Source: Clostridia bacterium (lineage in GTDB: Bacteria > Bacillota > Clostridia > Oscillospirales > CAG-272). From it: 64,000 nt of DNA. The position numbers were made by a program, and so were the translations under genes. Under the pieces are notes generated by a model. The model was not told where the DNA came from and made no database searches. It saw nothing but the letters and a program-made list of their open reading frames with translations. Where the stretch lies: the NCBI GenBank assembly GCA_017387685.1, contig JAFOEU010000008.1, positions 1-64,000 on the forward strand. The letters run 5' to 3'. This document shows positions 16,291 to 24,745 of this stretch, one piece after another (position 1 is the first letter of the stretch; the number at the start of each line of letters is the position of its first letter).

Positions 16291-17538
16291 TCAGATAATG
16301 ATATAATCGGGAATACCGTTGATAAACTTGGGACTTGCCTCGCCCTTGATGAGGGGGAGGAGGTAGCGGCAACATTCGTCGGTGACGTCGTTGCCTGCCT
16401 CATTGATGAATTTATCGTCAACGACCTTGATCTTGTTTGCGATCTCGGAAACGTCGGAGTGACCAATGGTGTAGGAATACTCCTCGCCCTCGCCGCGAAG
16501 GATGAGCATCATCTCGCGGGAAAGTCCCTCTGCAGCCGCCTTGACTGCCGCACGACCTACCGAAACGGACTCGGTGAGGTCCTGAACGGACGCGATGTGA
16601 GCCGCGCAACGCTGGGGGAGGTTGAGCTCGATCGAACGGACCTTGCATCCGAGCTCTGCCTTGACCGCAAGCTCAAGTGCCTTACCCGTGCCCGAAAGCT
16701 GCTTGTGACCGAAAGCGTCGGTGGACTCAACGCCGATGCCCTCGCAGACGTATCTGCCGTCAGCGAAGCGAACGCCCTCGGAAACCGCGATAACTACGTT
16801 GGGGTGCTTTGCGAGTGCCGCACGGACGTCAGCGAAGAACTGCTCCATGCTGAAGGTGCGCTCGGGGAGATAAACGTAATCGGGAGCGACGCCGTTTACA
16901 ACTCTGCCGATGGCGGATGCGGTGGTCAGCCATCCCGAGTCACGTCCCATAATTTCAACGATCGTGACAGCCTTGGTGGTGTAGACCGCGCAGTCGCGGA
17001 TGATCTCCTGCATAGTTACGGCGATATACTTTGCCGCGGAGGGGAATCCGGGGGTGTGGTCGGTGCCGACGAGGTCGTTATCTATGGTCTTCGGAACACC
17101 GATGATTCTCATCTCATACTCGTGACCCTTGGTGTACTCGGAAAGCTTTGCAACGGTATCCATAGAATCGTTGCCGCCGATATAGAAGAAATAGCGGATG
17201 TTGTACTTTTTGAAGATCTCAAGCAGGCGGGCATAGACCTCTTCTCCGCCCTCTTCACCCTTCTTGGGGAGCTTCTTGCGGCAAGAGCCGAGAGCAGCCG
17301 CGGGGGTGTGCTCAAGACGGGTGATGTCCTCTTCATTTGCAAAAACAGCACCGAGATCAACGAGATCTTCGCGTAAAAGTCCCTCAACGCCGTTGCGCAT
17401 ACCGTAAAGAGTACCGATCGCGCCGCCGTGGGAATCCTTGTCAAGATAGCCTCTGATAACACCGGCGAGGGTTGCATTGATTGCCGCAGTAGGTCCGCCG
17501 GACTGACCTACAACAGCGTTTCCGTAAAGAATAGCCAT
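16291..17538 (-). CDS. pfp: pyrophosphate-type phosphofructokinase
   Basis: A 415-aa phosphofructokinase, phosphorylating fructose 6-phosphate in glycolysis. The N-terminal VGQSGGPTAAINA loop is typical. Residues 121-125 read GGNDS, where ATP enzymes have GGDGS/T, and 149-155 read PKTIDND, with Lys where ATP enzymes usually have Gly. Both changes mark the PPi-dependent clade, and MGRDSGWL follows. A separate ATP-type enzyme is encoded at 30271-31347. Its operon partners are a secreted GDSL esterase upstream (21 bp) and DUF4886 downstream (11 bp). The phosphoryl donor is assigned from motifs only. Confidence 0.9.
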   Translation of the reverse strand: MAILYGNAVVGQSGGPTAAINATLAGVIRGYLDKDSHGGAIGTLYGMRNGVEGLLREDLVDLGAVFANEEDITRLEHTPAAALGSCRKKLPKKGEEGGEEVYARLLEIFKKYNIRYFFYIGGNDSMDTVAKLSEYTKGHEYEMRIIGVPKTIDNDLVGTDHTPGFPSAAKYIAVTMQEIIRDCAVYTTKAVTIVEIMGRDSGWLTTASAIGRVVNGVAPDYVYLPERTFSMEQFFADVRAALAKHPNVVIAVSEGVRFADGRYVCEGIGVESTDAFGHKQLSGTGKALELAVKAELGCKVRSIELNLPQRCAAHIASVQDLTESVSVGRAAVKAAAEGLSREMMLILRGEGEEYSYTIGHSDVSEIANKIKVVDDKFINEAGNDVTDECCRYLLPLIKGEASPKFINGIPDYIII

Positions 17539-17559
17539 AGTTGTTTCTCCTATATCTGA

Positions 17560-18594
17560 TTAGTTTTCTTTCTTTTTAAATACCGCAAATGCGGCGATGG
17601 ATGCAATTACGATTACCGCCGAGGATACCGATGACATACATCCCGGAGCCTCAAGCTGACCTTCGGTTTCGGTAGCGGGAGCTTCGGTGGTTTCAGCCTC
17701 GGTTACGGGCTCTGTTACGGGCTCGGTCTCAGGCTCGGTGACGGGTTCGGTTTCGGGAGTAAAGGGAACGGTGTTCAAGTACTCGGTCAGAAGCTTCGCG
17801 ATCTCCTTGTGACCGTCTGCGTTAGGGTGGATATCGTAATTGGGCATATTGGTGAGAGCCGCCGCGTTCACGTCGATAACAGAGGGCGCATCGAGAACCT
17901 CAAATCCCGAGGTGGCGCATACTGTTTCAATCGATGAATTGATCGATGCGATGAGAGTATCCGCAAAATTACCGAATTCGCCGAAGCCCGGCACGTTCTT
18001 CATCGGGTTATACTGCTTAACGAAGATAACGCGTGCGGTGGGGGCATTCTGCTTGATGACAGCGGCAATGGATGCGAGATTTACCGCGTACTTGGTGAGC
18101 ACGGCGCCGATCTTGGTCTGGAAATTGGTGTTGTTAGAAAGCGAAGCAAACTGCGCAGGAGTTGCTGCAGAAAGCACTTCGATCGAACCTTCAAGAGACG
18201 TAATGCTCTTTCCCGCGATCGCGGTCGCAACAAGCGGAACTGCACCGAGGAGGTCATTGCCGCCGATAGTGACTACAACAAGGTCGGCATAGCCGAGATA
18301 ATTTTCAACGTCGGGGAGAAGCTTGAGCAGATCTGCGCTCGTCGCGCCGTTGACAGCCTTGTTGACGTATGCACTCTTTGCCTCAAGACCGAGAGCTTCG
18401 GCAACGATATTGGTGTAGGAAGCGCATTCGTAAGGATCGGTTTCAGCGTATCCGTCAAGACCGTAGCCCGTGGTGATCGAGTCGCCGAGGGCAAGCATAA
18501 ATTCGGGCTTTGCCGCCGTCGCGGGGACAGCAAGCGCGGAAAGAAGAGCAAGCACCGCAAGAAGCGATGCAATTCGTAACGTAATCTTTTTCAT
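17560..18594 (-). CDS. secreted, C-terminally anchored GDSL/SGNH hydrolase
   Basis: A 344-aa exported esterase or lipase-like protein. A signal peptide (KKITLRIASLLAVLALLSA) precedes the block I motif LALGDSITTGYG with nucleophile Ser39. Block III is TIGGNDLL and the catalytic D-x-H is in YDIHPNADGH. A repetitive Thr-Glu-Pro linker is followed by a terminal Gly-Cys, a hydrophobic segment and KKKEN, which looks like a membrane or wall anchor. Start 18594 is supported by AAAGG seven nt upstream; the longer in-frame starts lack a site. It probably deacylates surface or dietary glycans (inference). First gene of the operon. Confidence 0.88.
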   Translation of the reverse strand: MKKITLRIASLLAVLALLSALAVPATAAKPEFMLALGDSITTGYGLDGYAETDPYECASYTNIVAEALGLEAKSAYVNKAVNGATSADLLKLLPDVENYLGYADLVVVTIGGNDLLGAVPLVATAIAGKSITSLEGSIEVLSAATPAQFASLSNNTNFQTKIGAVLTKYAVNLASIAAVIKQNAPTARVIFVKQYNPMKNVPGFGEFGNFADTLIASINSSIETVCATSGFEVLDAPSVIDVNAAALTNMPNYDIHPNADGHKEIAKLLTEYLNTVPFTPETEPVTEPETEPVTEPVTEAETTEAPATETEGQLEAPGCMSSVSSAVIVIASIAAFAVFKKKEN

Positions 18595-18632
18595 TATTAA
18601 ACCTTTCATAAATAAATAATAATACATTATAT

Positions 18633-18661
18633 ATGATATCATATTTCACGCGATTTTTCAA
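18633..18661 (-). promoter_or_regulatory. sigma-A promoter of the GDSL-pfp-DUF4886-SDR operon
   Basis: TTGAAA (18656-18661) and TATCAT (18633-18638) with a 17-bp spacer on the minus strand; divergent from the next promoter. Confidence 0.75.
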
Positions 18662-18698
18662 GAGTTTTCGGTAACTTTTTATTTTCCTCATTAATCAC

Positions 18699-18727
18699 TT
18701 GACAATCAGGCGAAAAAAAGTTATAAT
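18699..18727 (+). promoter_or_regulatory. consensus promoter of the secreted glycosidase-like gene
   Basis: TTGACA (18699-18704) and TATAAT (18722-18727) with a 17-bp spacer. Confidence 0.9.
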
Positions 18728-18759
18728 AAATTATCAGTTCTTTTCGGAGGTAACGACCT

Positions 18760-20469
18760 ATGTTCAAAAAGCTCATATCCGCTATGCTCTGCCCGATAAT
18801 GCTCCTTCCGCTTTTCTCTTCCGTACCGATCGCTGCCGCGGAAAGTTCCGCTATCGTCGGCAAATGGCTTTGGGGAAGCACAGTTGCCGATCTCGGCACG
18901 AACGGTGCGGAAATTATGATGTCAAGATGTGCCGCAGAGGGCATCACCGACGTTTATCTGCTTGTAAAAGGCACGGGCGGCAAGCTCGGTTATCTCAAAA
19001 CTCAATATAAAAATCTTCTCACCCGCGCGAACCGCGACATGCTTCAGGAAACGATCGACGCCGCGCACAAGCGGGGCATCCGCGTTCACGCGTGGATCTG
19101 TGTCGTTGAGGACGAAGCCTATAAGAGCAACCACCCCGAAGCGGGAATGTGGCATTACATCCGCGCGCGTGATAACAATTTCATCACCCCCTATGACGAG
19201 GGCTACCGCGAGTATATCGGCAACGTAGCCAAGGAGCTCGCGCAGTACGATATCGACGGTATCCACCTCGATTATATCCGCTACAACCACAATGCAAACG
19301 GCTGGAGCGAAAAGGATTTTGAAAACCTCGCCGCTATGGGTGCGAATATCGACCGCGTAAAGGAGCTTGTCGAAACCACTTGGGGCTACCACGGCAAGAA
19401 TGCCAACAACAGCTATATTTTCAACGCATATAAAAACAACGATCCCGACGCGCTCATCATCGCGCAGTACCGCAGAAAGAACATCAAGGAGCTTGCGGCT
19501 CATATTATCAATTCCGCAAAATCGGTAAATCCGAATCTCGTGTTCAGTGCCGCAACGATGCCCGAGGGTGCGTACGAGGCTTCCTATGCCGATCTTCATT
19601 ACGGTCAGAATTACGATGACGCCGCCGAGCTTTACGATTATATCTGCCCGATGGCGTACTCCTCCAATTACGGCAAAGCGGACAATTGGGTGGTCACCCT
19701 CGCCAAGAACTCGATCGACAAGGGCAACAATGTGGTTATGGGAATCCAAGTGTTCGATTCCGTAACATCGGCGCGCATTATGACCGAAATGGAAAACATC
19801 CGCACTCTTATGAAGGACTCGAAATACTGCAAAGGAATGCTCGGCACGGTATTTTTCCGCTCGGGAACCTATGAGTACGCGAAAGCCACCTATGACGAGG
19901 CTAACAAAATAATCACCGTCAAGCTCGACAACAAGATCGGCTCATCTGCCTACACTCAGGTGCGCATCGAAGCCAAGGGCAGGATCAGATTCACCGATGC
20001 CGCCGTAGGCGACGGTGTCGCAGAAAATGCAACAGTCACGGTATCCTCAAGCGGATCGAACGCCACATTCAAAAAATCCAATCTCCTCGGCGCGGGCAAG
20101 GACGGATATTTATATCTGAAATATGAGGGCGAGATCGATCCCTCCAAGCTCCCCGTGCTCATCCGCCTTTATACATCCGGCGGCGAAGCGCGCGTTTACA
20201 CGGTGTTCTGTGATGCAAGTGCCAAAAACGCTGAAATGGGCGAACCGATATTCCCCGAGCCCGAAGTAACAACTCCCGAAACCACACAAGCCGAGACTAC
20301 CTCAGTCGAAACAACAAGCGAAGCCACCGCAGAGGCAACCGAGCCTTCCGAGCCCATAGATGAAGTTAAGCCTTCTTCCATCCTGCCGATCGTTATAGCC
20401 GCGACGGCAATCCTTGCAATAGGCGCGGGAGCGTTCATTATTCTGAAAACAAAAAAGAGGTCAAAATAA
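18760..20469 (+). CDS. secreted glycosyl hydrolase-like (GHL10/DUF4015-type) protein, membrane anchored
   Basis: A 569-aa protein with a signal peptide (about residues 1-27), a TIM-barrel region resembling putative family 10-like glycosyl hydrolases (GHL), a beta-rich module, a Thr/Glu-rich linker and a C-terminal membrane helix ending KTKKRSK. The barrel shows TDVYLLVKG, HAWICVV and YDIDGIHLDYIRYN, where the D-x-H-x-D-Y-I-R string is the family hallmark with candidate catalytic Asp, and ICPMAYSS. It likely acts on glycans or peptidoglycan outside the cell; substrate unknown. GGAGG precedes the ATG. It is monocistronic. Confidence 0.85.
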   Translation: MFKKLISAMLCPIMLLPLFSSVPIAAAESSAIVGKWLWGSTVADLGTNGAEIMMSRCAAEGITDVYLLVKGTGGKLGYLKTQYKNLLTRANRDMLQETIDAAHKRGIRVHAWICVVEDEAYKSNHPEAGMWHYIRARDNNFITPYDEGYREYIGNVAKELAQYDIDGIHLDYIRYNHNANGWSEKDFENLAAMGANIDRVKELVETTWGYHGKNANNSYIFNAYKNNDPDALIIAQYRRKNIKELAAHIINSAKSVNPNLVFSAATMPEGAYEASYADLHYGQNYDDAAELYDYICPMAYSSNYGKADNWVVTLAKNSIDKGNNVVMGIQVFDSVTSARIMTEMENIRTLMKDSKYCKGMLGTVFFRSGTYEYAKATYDEANKIITVKLDNKIGSSAYTQVRIEAKGRIRFTDAAVGDGVAENATVTVSSSGSNATFKKSNLLGAGKDGYLYLKYEGEIDPSKLPVLIRLYTSGGEARVYTVFCDASAKNAEMGEPIFPEPEVTTPETTQAETTSVETTSEATAEATEPSEPIDEVKPSSILPIVIAATAILAIGAGAFIILKTKKRSK

Positions 20470-20485
20470 CATTCCGACCTCAACA

Positions 20486-20699
20486 TCAAGGCGAAGCCTT
20501 GCATATCATCACGGCGAAGCCGTGTATATCATCAATTCCGAAGGAATTGTATATCATCAAGGCGCAAGCCTTGTATATCATCAACACGAAGTGTTGTATA
20601 TCATCAAGCCGCGGAAATACACGCTTCGCGTGATGATATACGCCTTCGGCGATGATATACACGCTTGCGCGTGATGGTATACCAAGCCTGCGGCTTGGA
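20486..20699. repeat. tandem array of variable-stem hairpins with constant TATATCATCA linkers
   Basis: Five hairpins (20487-20501, 20510-20524, 20533-20549, 20558-20573, 20582-20596) with CGAA-type loops are spaced 23-25 nt apart by GTATATCATCA. From about 20610 the orientation reverses: hairpins with TTCG-type loops (20620-20632, 20641-20651, 20660-20673) are linked by GATGATATAC, ending in a larger stem at 20682-20698. Stem sequences differ in nearly every unit yet always pair perfectly. The array lies between the glycosidase-like gene and the terminator of the minus-strand RNA gene. Confidence 0.85.
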
Positions 20700-20700
20700 T

Positions 20701-20735
20701 AAAAAAAGCGTATTGCTTTCGCAATACGCTTTTTT
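20701..20735 (-). terminator. terminator of the structured RNA gene
   Basis: Perfect stem AAAAAGCGTATTG with its complement around CGAAAG, followed by T7 on the minus strand. A runs on the other side mean it can also serve the plus strand. Confidence 0.85.
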
Positions 20736-20895
20736 ACTCCCGCCGAGCCGTGTAACCGCAGTCGGAAACCCTGCCGAGCAAGGTGGGTGCCTATCTTTGG
20801 CCTCACTGCTCCCAACGTCCCGGGCATTCGTCGAGACAAGTCAATCGGATCGAGTGCGCGGGGAGGTCTGCAAAACAGCCGCCGAACTATTCAGC
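20702..20895 (-). ncRNA. structured ~190-nt RNA gene, candidate 6S RNA
   Basis: On the minus strand a TATAAT box (20901-20906) is followed by about 190 nt without a reading frame, rich in short GC stems, ending in a strong terminator at 20701-20735 (stem AAAGCGTATTG, loop CGAAAG, T tract). Length, isolated promoter, terminator and the motifs GTTCGGCGGCTG near the 5' end and ACTGCGG near the 3' end are compatible with 6S RNA. I could not confirm the 6S fold by hand, and the -35 box is poor. A structured RNA gene is likely; the family is tentative. Confidence 0.5.
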
Positions 20896-20964
20896 TCCCT
20901 ATTATATCATGTCGGTTCCACATATACGGTTAAGCACAAACTAAGCAGGATAAAAGTGCTTTAA

Positions 20965-21285
20965 TTATTCAGCGTCGTAGTCATACTCCGCGCTGAAGGC
21001 ATCGTCGAAAATGCCTGCGATACGCTCAAACTCAGCGTCGTCCTCGATGTCAACGAGCTCCTCGTTGCCGTCGGCGTCCTTAACGCTCTTGAGAATGATG
21101 TACTCCTCAAAGCCGCCGTCATCGTCGGCACTGCCCTCGGGAATGAGTGCGAAATACTGAACGCCCTTATCAACGTAGCCGCCGATAAGCTCGAAGCGAA
21201 CCTCGTTATCGTTCTCGTCAAGAAGGGTTACGATCTCAACCTCTTCGTTTTCGTCAACTCCGATAGGAATATTCTTATCTGTCAT
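20965..21285 (-). CDS. DUF1292 (YrzB-like) protein
   Basis: A 106-aa acidic protein beginning with VEIVTLLDENDNEVRFELI and continuing YFALIP..EEYIILKSV, the core of the DUF1292/YrzB family of Firmicutes. In other Firmicutes it commonly sits beside ruvX; here it lies downstream of hemW with a separate promoter 33-60 bp upstream. Function unknown. The C-terminus is unusually rich in Asp and Glu. Family assignment is secure. Confidence 0.88.
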   Translation of the reverse strand: MTDKNIPIGVDENEEVEIVTLLDENDNEVRFELIGGYVDKGVQYFALIPEGSADDDGGFEEYIILKSVKDADGNEELVDIEDDAEFERIAGIFDDAFSAEYDYDAE

Positions 21286-21317
21286 GGCTTATCACCTGTC
21301 CTTATGTTACTATATAT

Positions 21318-21346
21318 ATTGTATACGAAAATCCGCGTTTTGTCAA
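21318..21346 (-). promoter_or_regulatory. sigma-A promoter of the DUF1292 gene
   Basis: TTGACA (21341-21346) and TACAAT (21318-21323), 17-bp spacer, minus strand, inside the 89-bp gap after hemW. Confidence 0.85.
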
Positions 21347-21374
21347 TGGGAAATTATAGTTTTTTCAAAAAATT

Positions 21375-22541
21375 TTATTCAAGATCAAGAACTGCGGAAA
21401 GAATGTAATTCGACACGAACATACCGTTGGTAGTGAATCTGTATCCGCGATCATCCTTCTCTACGAATCCGGCTTCAACGTACTCATCCAAACGTACGCC
21501 GTACTTTTCATTGAAGGAGGTATTGAACCTTGCCTCGAAATCCTCGATGAAAATACCATCCGTCAAGCGCATACCGAGCATGACGTATTCCTCCATACAC
21601 TTTGCCGAGTCAATCTTTTCAGAGCTTGCAACGATATTAATATCGGAACCAATGATCTCGAGACCGTCGATATAATCGCGAACAACGCAAGTAGTGGCAA
21701 AGCGCTCGTCCTCGAAGTAGGAATGTGCGCTTGCGCCGAGTCCGAGATACTCGTCACAATGCCAATATTTGAGATTGTGGAGCGACGCCGCACCCTTGCG
21801 GCAGAAATTCGAGATCTCGTATCTTTCATAGCCCTGCGCCGCAAGGTAATCGACCGCGTGGCTGTACATTGAATATTCGGTCTCCTCGTCGGGAAGCACG
21901 AGCTTGTCGCGCATAGCGTGGAAGGGAGTGCCCTCCTCGATCTTAAGCGCGTAGATAGAAATATGATCGGGGCCGAGCGAGGTAACCGCAGTAAGCGACT
22001 CAATAAAGCTCTGCTCGGTCTGATTTGGGATACCGTACATCAGATCAACGCTGATATTATCGAATCCTGCACGGCGAGCATCGTTGAAGCAAGCAACAAA
22101 CTGATCGTAATTATGTATTCTGCCGAGAGCCTTGAGCTCCTCGGGGTGTGCGCTCTGGCATCCGATCGAAAGACGGTTGACTCCTGCGCGGCGAAGCTTA
22201 CGGAAATATTCAAGATCGGCGGTTGCAGGATTGCATTCAACAGTAAATTCCGCGGATTTCTCAACCTTGAAATTGGTGTAGATCGCATCAATTATGCGCG
22301 AGATACGGCGGATGTCAAGATAGGTAGGAGTACCGCCGCCGATATAGATCGAGTCGATCGTATGCTTGCGGCAGCGCGAGCTCCAGTCCTCCATCTGCAA
22401 GATCAGCGCGTCGGTATAATGCTCAACTATTCCCTTATTGTTGGGAACGAGCGAACAGAAATCACAGTAATCGCACTTGCTCTTGCAAAAGGGAATGTGT
22501 ATGTAAAGCCCGAGGGGCTTGCGTTTTTTCTTTCCGAACAT
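21375..22541 (-). CDS. hemW: radical SAM heme chaperone HemW
   Basis: A 388-aa HemN-like radical SAM protein. The cluster motif is IHIPFCKSKCDYCDFC (Cys19, Cys23, Cys26, plus Cys29), followed by GGGTPTYL and LSIGCQS motifs. The size and lack of the longer HemN N-terminus indicate HemW, which binds heme and transfers it to acceptor proteins, rather than coproporphyrinogen dehydrogenase. It is 32 bp downstream of lepA, an arrangement common in Firmicutes. Confidence 0.92.
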   Translation of the reverse strand: MFGKKKRKPLGLYIHIPFCKSKCDYCDFCSLVPNNKGIVEHYTDALILQMEDWSSRCRKHTIDSIYIGGGTPTYLDIRRISRIIDAIYTNFKVEKSAEFTVECNPATADLEYFRKLRRAGVNRLSIGCQSAHPEELKALGRIHNYDQFVACFNDARRAGFDNISVDLMYGIPNQTEQSFIESLTAVTSLGPDHISIYALKIEEGTPFHAMRDKLVLPDEETEYSMYSHAVDYLAAQGYERYEISNFCRKGAASLHNLKYWHCDEYLGLGASAHSYFEDERFATTCVVRDYIDGLEIIGSDINIVASSEKIDSAKCMEEYVMLGMRLTDGIFIEDFEARFNTSFNEKYGVRLDEYVEAGFVEKDDRGYRFTTNGMFVSNYILSAVLDLE

Positions 22542-22573
22542 ATAAACTCTCCTTTATAAGTTTTACAAGCGGC

Positions 22574-24385
22574 TTAGTTATCGTCGCCAAGCTTAAGCAC
22601 CGACATAAAGGCTTCGGGGGAAACCTGAACCGAGCCGAGCTTACGCATCTTCTTTTTACCTTCCTTCTGCTTTTCAAGCAGCTTCTTCTTACGGGTAATG
22701 TCACCGCCGTAGCACTTTGCAAGAACGTCCTTGCGCATTGCCTTTACGGTCTCTCGCGCGATAATTCTCGCGCCGATAGCCGCCTGGATCGGGATCTCGA
22801 AGAGCTGGCGCGGGATGTTCTCCTTAAGTCTTTCCGCGATCTTACGCGCGCGGGCATAAGCCTTTTCCTCGTGAACGATGAATGAAAGCGCATCGACCTG
22901 ATCGCCGTTGAGCAGAATATCGAGACGGCAAAGCTTGGAGGCGCGGTACTCGTACATTTCGTAATCGAGCGAAGCGTATCCTCTCGAGCGCGATTTGAGC
23001 GCGTCGAAGAAGTTATAAATGATCTCGTTGAGCGGGAGCTCATAGTGGAGCTCGACGCGGATGTTATCAAGGTACTTCATATCCTTGAACACGCCTCGGC
23101 GATCCTGACAGAGATCCATCAGAGTGCCGACGTATTCCTGAGGGGTAATGATGTTCGCCTTGACGATAGGCTCGTAAGCCACGTCGATCTCGTCAGGCTG
23201 AGGATAATCGGTGGGGTTATCAATACGGCGCATCTCGCCGTCCTTGGTCTTGACCTCGTAGATAACGCTCGGTGCGGTGGTAATGAGGTCGAGATTGAAC
23301 TCGCGCTCAAGGCGTTCCTCGATGATCTCCATATGGAGAAGTCCGAGGAATCCGCAACGGAATCCAAATCCGAGCGCGGTTGAGGTCTCGGGTTCAAAGG
23401 TAAGAGCGGCATCGTTAAGCTGAAGCTTGAGAAGTGCCTCGCGAAGGTCCTCGTAGCGGGAGCCGTCCTCGGGGTAAATTCCCGCGAAAACCATGGGCTG
23501 AACCGCCTTGAAACCGGGGAGAGCCTCACTCGCGGGCTCGTCGGCAAGGGTAACGGTATCGCCAACGCGGGTATCCGAAATATTCTTGATCGAAGCGGTC
23601 AGATATCCAACCTCGCCGACAGAAAGCTCGCCGCGGGGCTTGAGGCCGAACGCCTCCATAGATCCTACTGCGGTGACCTCAAATACCGCGCCGGTGCTCA
23701 TCAGCTTGATCTTATCGCCCGTGCGGAGAGTGCCGTCGATGATACGGATATAAACGACGACTCCGAGATAGGAATCGTAATATGAGTCGAAGATAAGCGC
23801 GCGAAGGGGCGCATCGGGATCGCCCTCGGGATTAGGAATATCGCGAACGACAGCCTCGAGGACGTCGTGAATATTAAGTCCGACCTTTGCCGAAACAGCG
23901 GGGCAATCCTCGGCGGGGATGCCGATGATATCCTCAATTTCGTTGCGGCAACGCTCAATGTCGGCGCTGGGAAGGTCGATCTTGTTGATGACGGGAACGA
24001 TCTCGAGTCCCGCATCGACCGCAAGATAAGCGTTTGCAAGCGTCTGCGCCTCAATGCCCTGCGTTGCGTCAACGACGAGAAGCGCGCCCTCGCAAGCATT
24101 TAGCGAGCGGGAGACCTCGTAGTTGAAGTCAACGTGGCCGGGGGTGTCGATGAGGTTGAAAATGTAGTCCTCACCGTTGTCTGCCTTATAGTCAAGTCTT
24201 ACTGCACGAGCCTTGATGGTGATGCCGCGCTCGCGCTCGAGGTCCATATTGTCAAGGACCTGCTCCTCCATATCGCGCTTCGCAACGGCACCCGTCTCCT
24301 CAAGCAGACGGTCCGCAAGAGTGGACTTACCGTGGTCGATATGCGCTATTATCGAAAAGTTTCTGATCTTTTTGTTGTTTGCCAT
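22574..24385 (-). CDS. lepA: elongation factor 4 (LepA)
   Basis: Ribosome-associated translational GTPase, 603 aa, full length. G1 is [11 protein letters not shown]3 DTPGHVDF, G4 NKIDLP. The LepA-specific C-terminal domain is present, with [15 protein letters not shown] at the end and a Lys-rich [15 protein letters not shown] stretch. It has its own promoter about 45-70 bp upstream and is co-transcribed with hemW. Confidence 0.97.
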   Translation of the reverse strand: MANNKKIRNFSIIAHIDHGKSTLADRLLEETGAVAKRDMEEQVLDNMDLERERGITIKARAVRLDYKADNGEDYIFNLIDTPGHVDFNYEVSRSLNACEGALLVVDATQGIEAQTLANAYLAVDAGLEIVPVINKIDLPSADIERCRNEIEDIIGIPAEDCPAVSAKVGLNIHDVLEAVVRDIPNPEGDPDAPLRALIFDSYYDSYLGVVVYIRIIDGTLRTGDKIKLMSTGAVFEVTAVGSMEAFGLKPRGELSVGEVGYLTASIKNISDTRVGDTVTLADEPASEALPGFKAVQPMVFAGIYPEDGSRYEDLREALLKLQLNDAALTFEPETSTALGFGFRCGFLGLLHMEIIEERLEREFNLDLITTAPSVIYEVKTKDGEMRRIDNPTDYPQPDEIDVAYEPIVKANIITPQEYVGTLMDLCQDRRGVFKDMKYLDNIRVELHYELPLNEIIYNFFDALKSRSRGYASLDYEMYEYRASKLCRLDILLNGDQVDALSFIVHEEKAYARARKIAERLKENIPRQLFEIPIQAAIGARIIARETVKAMRKDVLAKCYGGDITRKKKLLEKQKEGKKKMRKLGSVQVSPEAFMSVLKLGDDN

Positions 24386-24427
24386 TTTATACTCTCATAA
24401 AAATTTAATTACATATAGTCAGTATAT

Positions 24428-24456
24428 ATTATACCTTAAATGGAGAAAGAAAACAA
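24428..24456 (-). promoter_or_regulatory. promoter of lepA-hemW
   Basis: TTGTTT (24451-24456) and TATAAT (24428-24433), 17-bp spacer, minus strand. Confidence 0.65.
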
Positions 24457-24520
24457 GAGGATTTTGAAAATTTTTATCAATCTGCAAGAAAAAATGGCGA
24501 AATATTATTTAAACTGAAAA

Positions 24521-24538
24521 AGAGCGCACACGCGCTCT
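24521..24538. other. small GC hairpin in the lepA upstream gap
   Basis: AGAGCGC with its complement around ACAC. Apart from this, the promoter above, the terminator and the structured element described next, the gap 24386-24745 holds nothing I recognise. Confidence 0.4.
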
Positions 24539-24577
24539 GCTTGGGTGATATTGAAAATTGATACTAATAAAAAGTTG

Positions 24578-24619
24578 ACATAAAAATGCCGTCCCTTTTC
24601 GGGGACGGTATTTTTATGT
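24578..24619 (-). terminator. terminator directly abutting structured 3' element copy A
   Basis: An approximately 18-bp stem (ACATAAAAATGCCGTCCC with complement, one G-T pair), loop TTTTCG, T-rich 3' side. In the minus-strand transcript it is the last hairpin after element A. Confidence 0.85.
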
Positions 24620-24620
24620 C

Positions 24621-24738
24621 CGAGCCGCCTGCGGGGCGCAGTCGGCTCGAAGCGTATGAGAGATGTTTCGCGCTCTGCGGAGCGCGACTTAAGGAACTTT
24701 TTGAAAAAAGTTCCTTAAGAATCTTCAAAAGCTTTCGG
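24621..24738 (-). ncRNA. structured 3' element, copy A
   Basis: In minus-strand sense three hairpins follow the Cthe_2159-type gene: hp1 (24688-24719), a 32-nt palindrome beginning CTTAAGGAAC; hp2 (24669-24686), stem CGCGCTC/GAGCGCG with loop CGCA; a 19-nt spacer ending CGCTT; and hp3 (24621-24649), stem CGAGCC/GGCTCG plus CTGC/GCAG with loop GCCCC. Copy B at 40284-40400 has the same lengths, the same loops and different but fully paired stems. Confidence 0.75.
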
Positions 24739-24745
24739 GCTGTGG

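Noticed and set aside
20486..20699. CRISPR array
   Set aside because: The repeated part is only about 10 nt and the variable parts are 11-17 nt self-complementary stems, not 30-nt unique spacers. Orientation flips midway and no cas genes are present.
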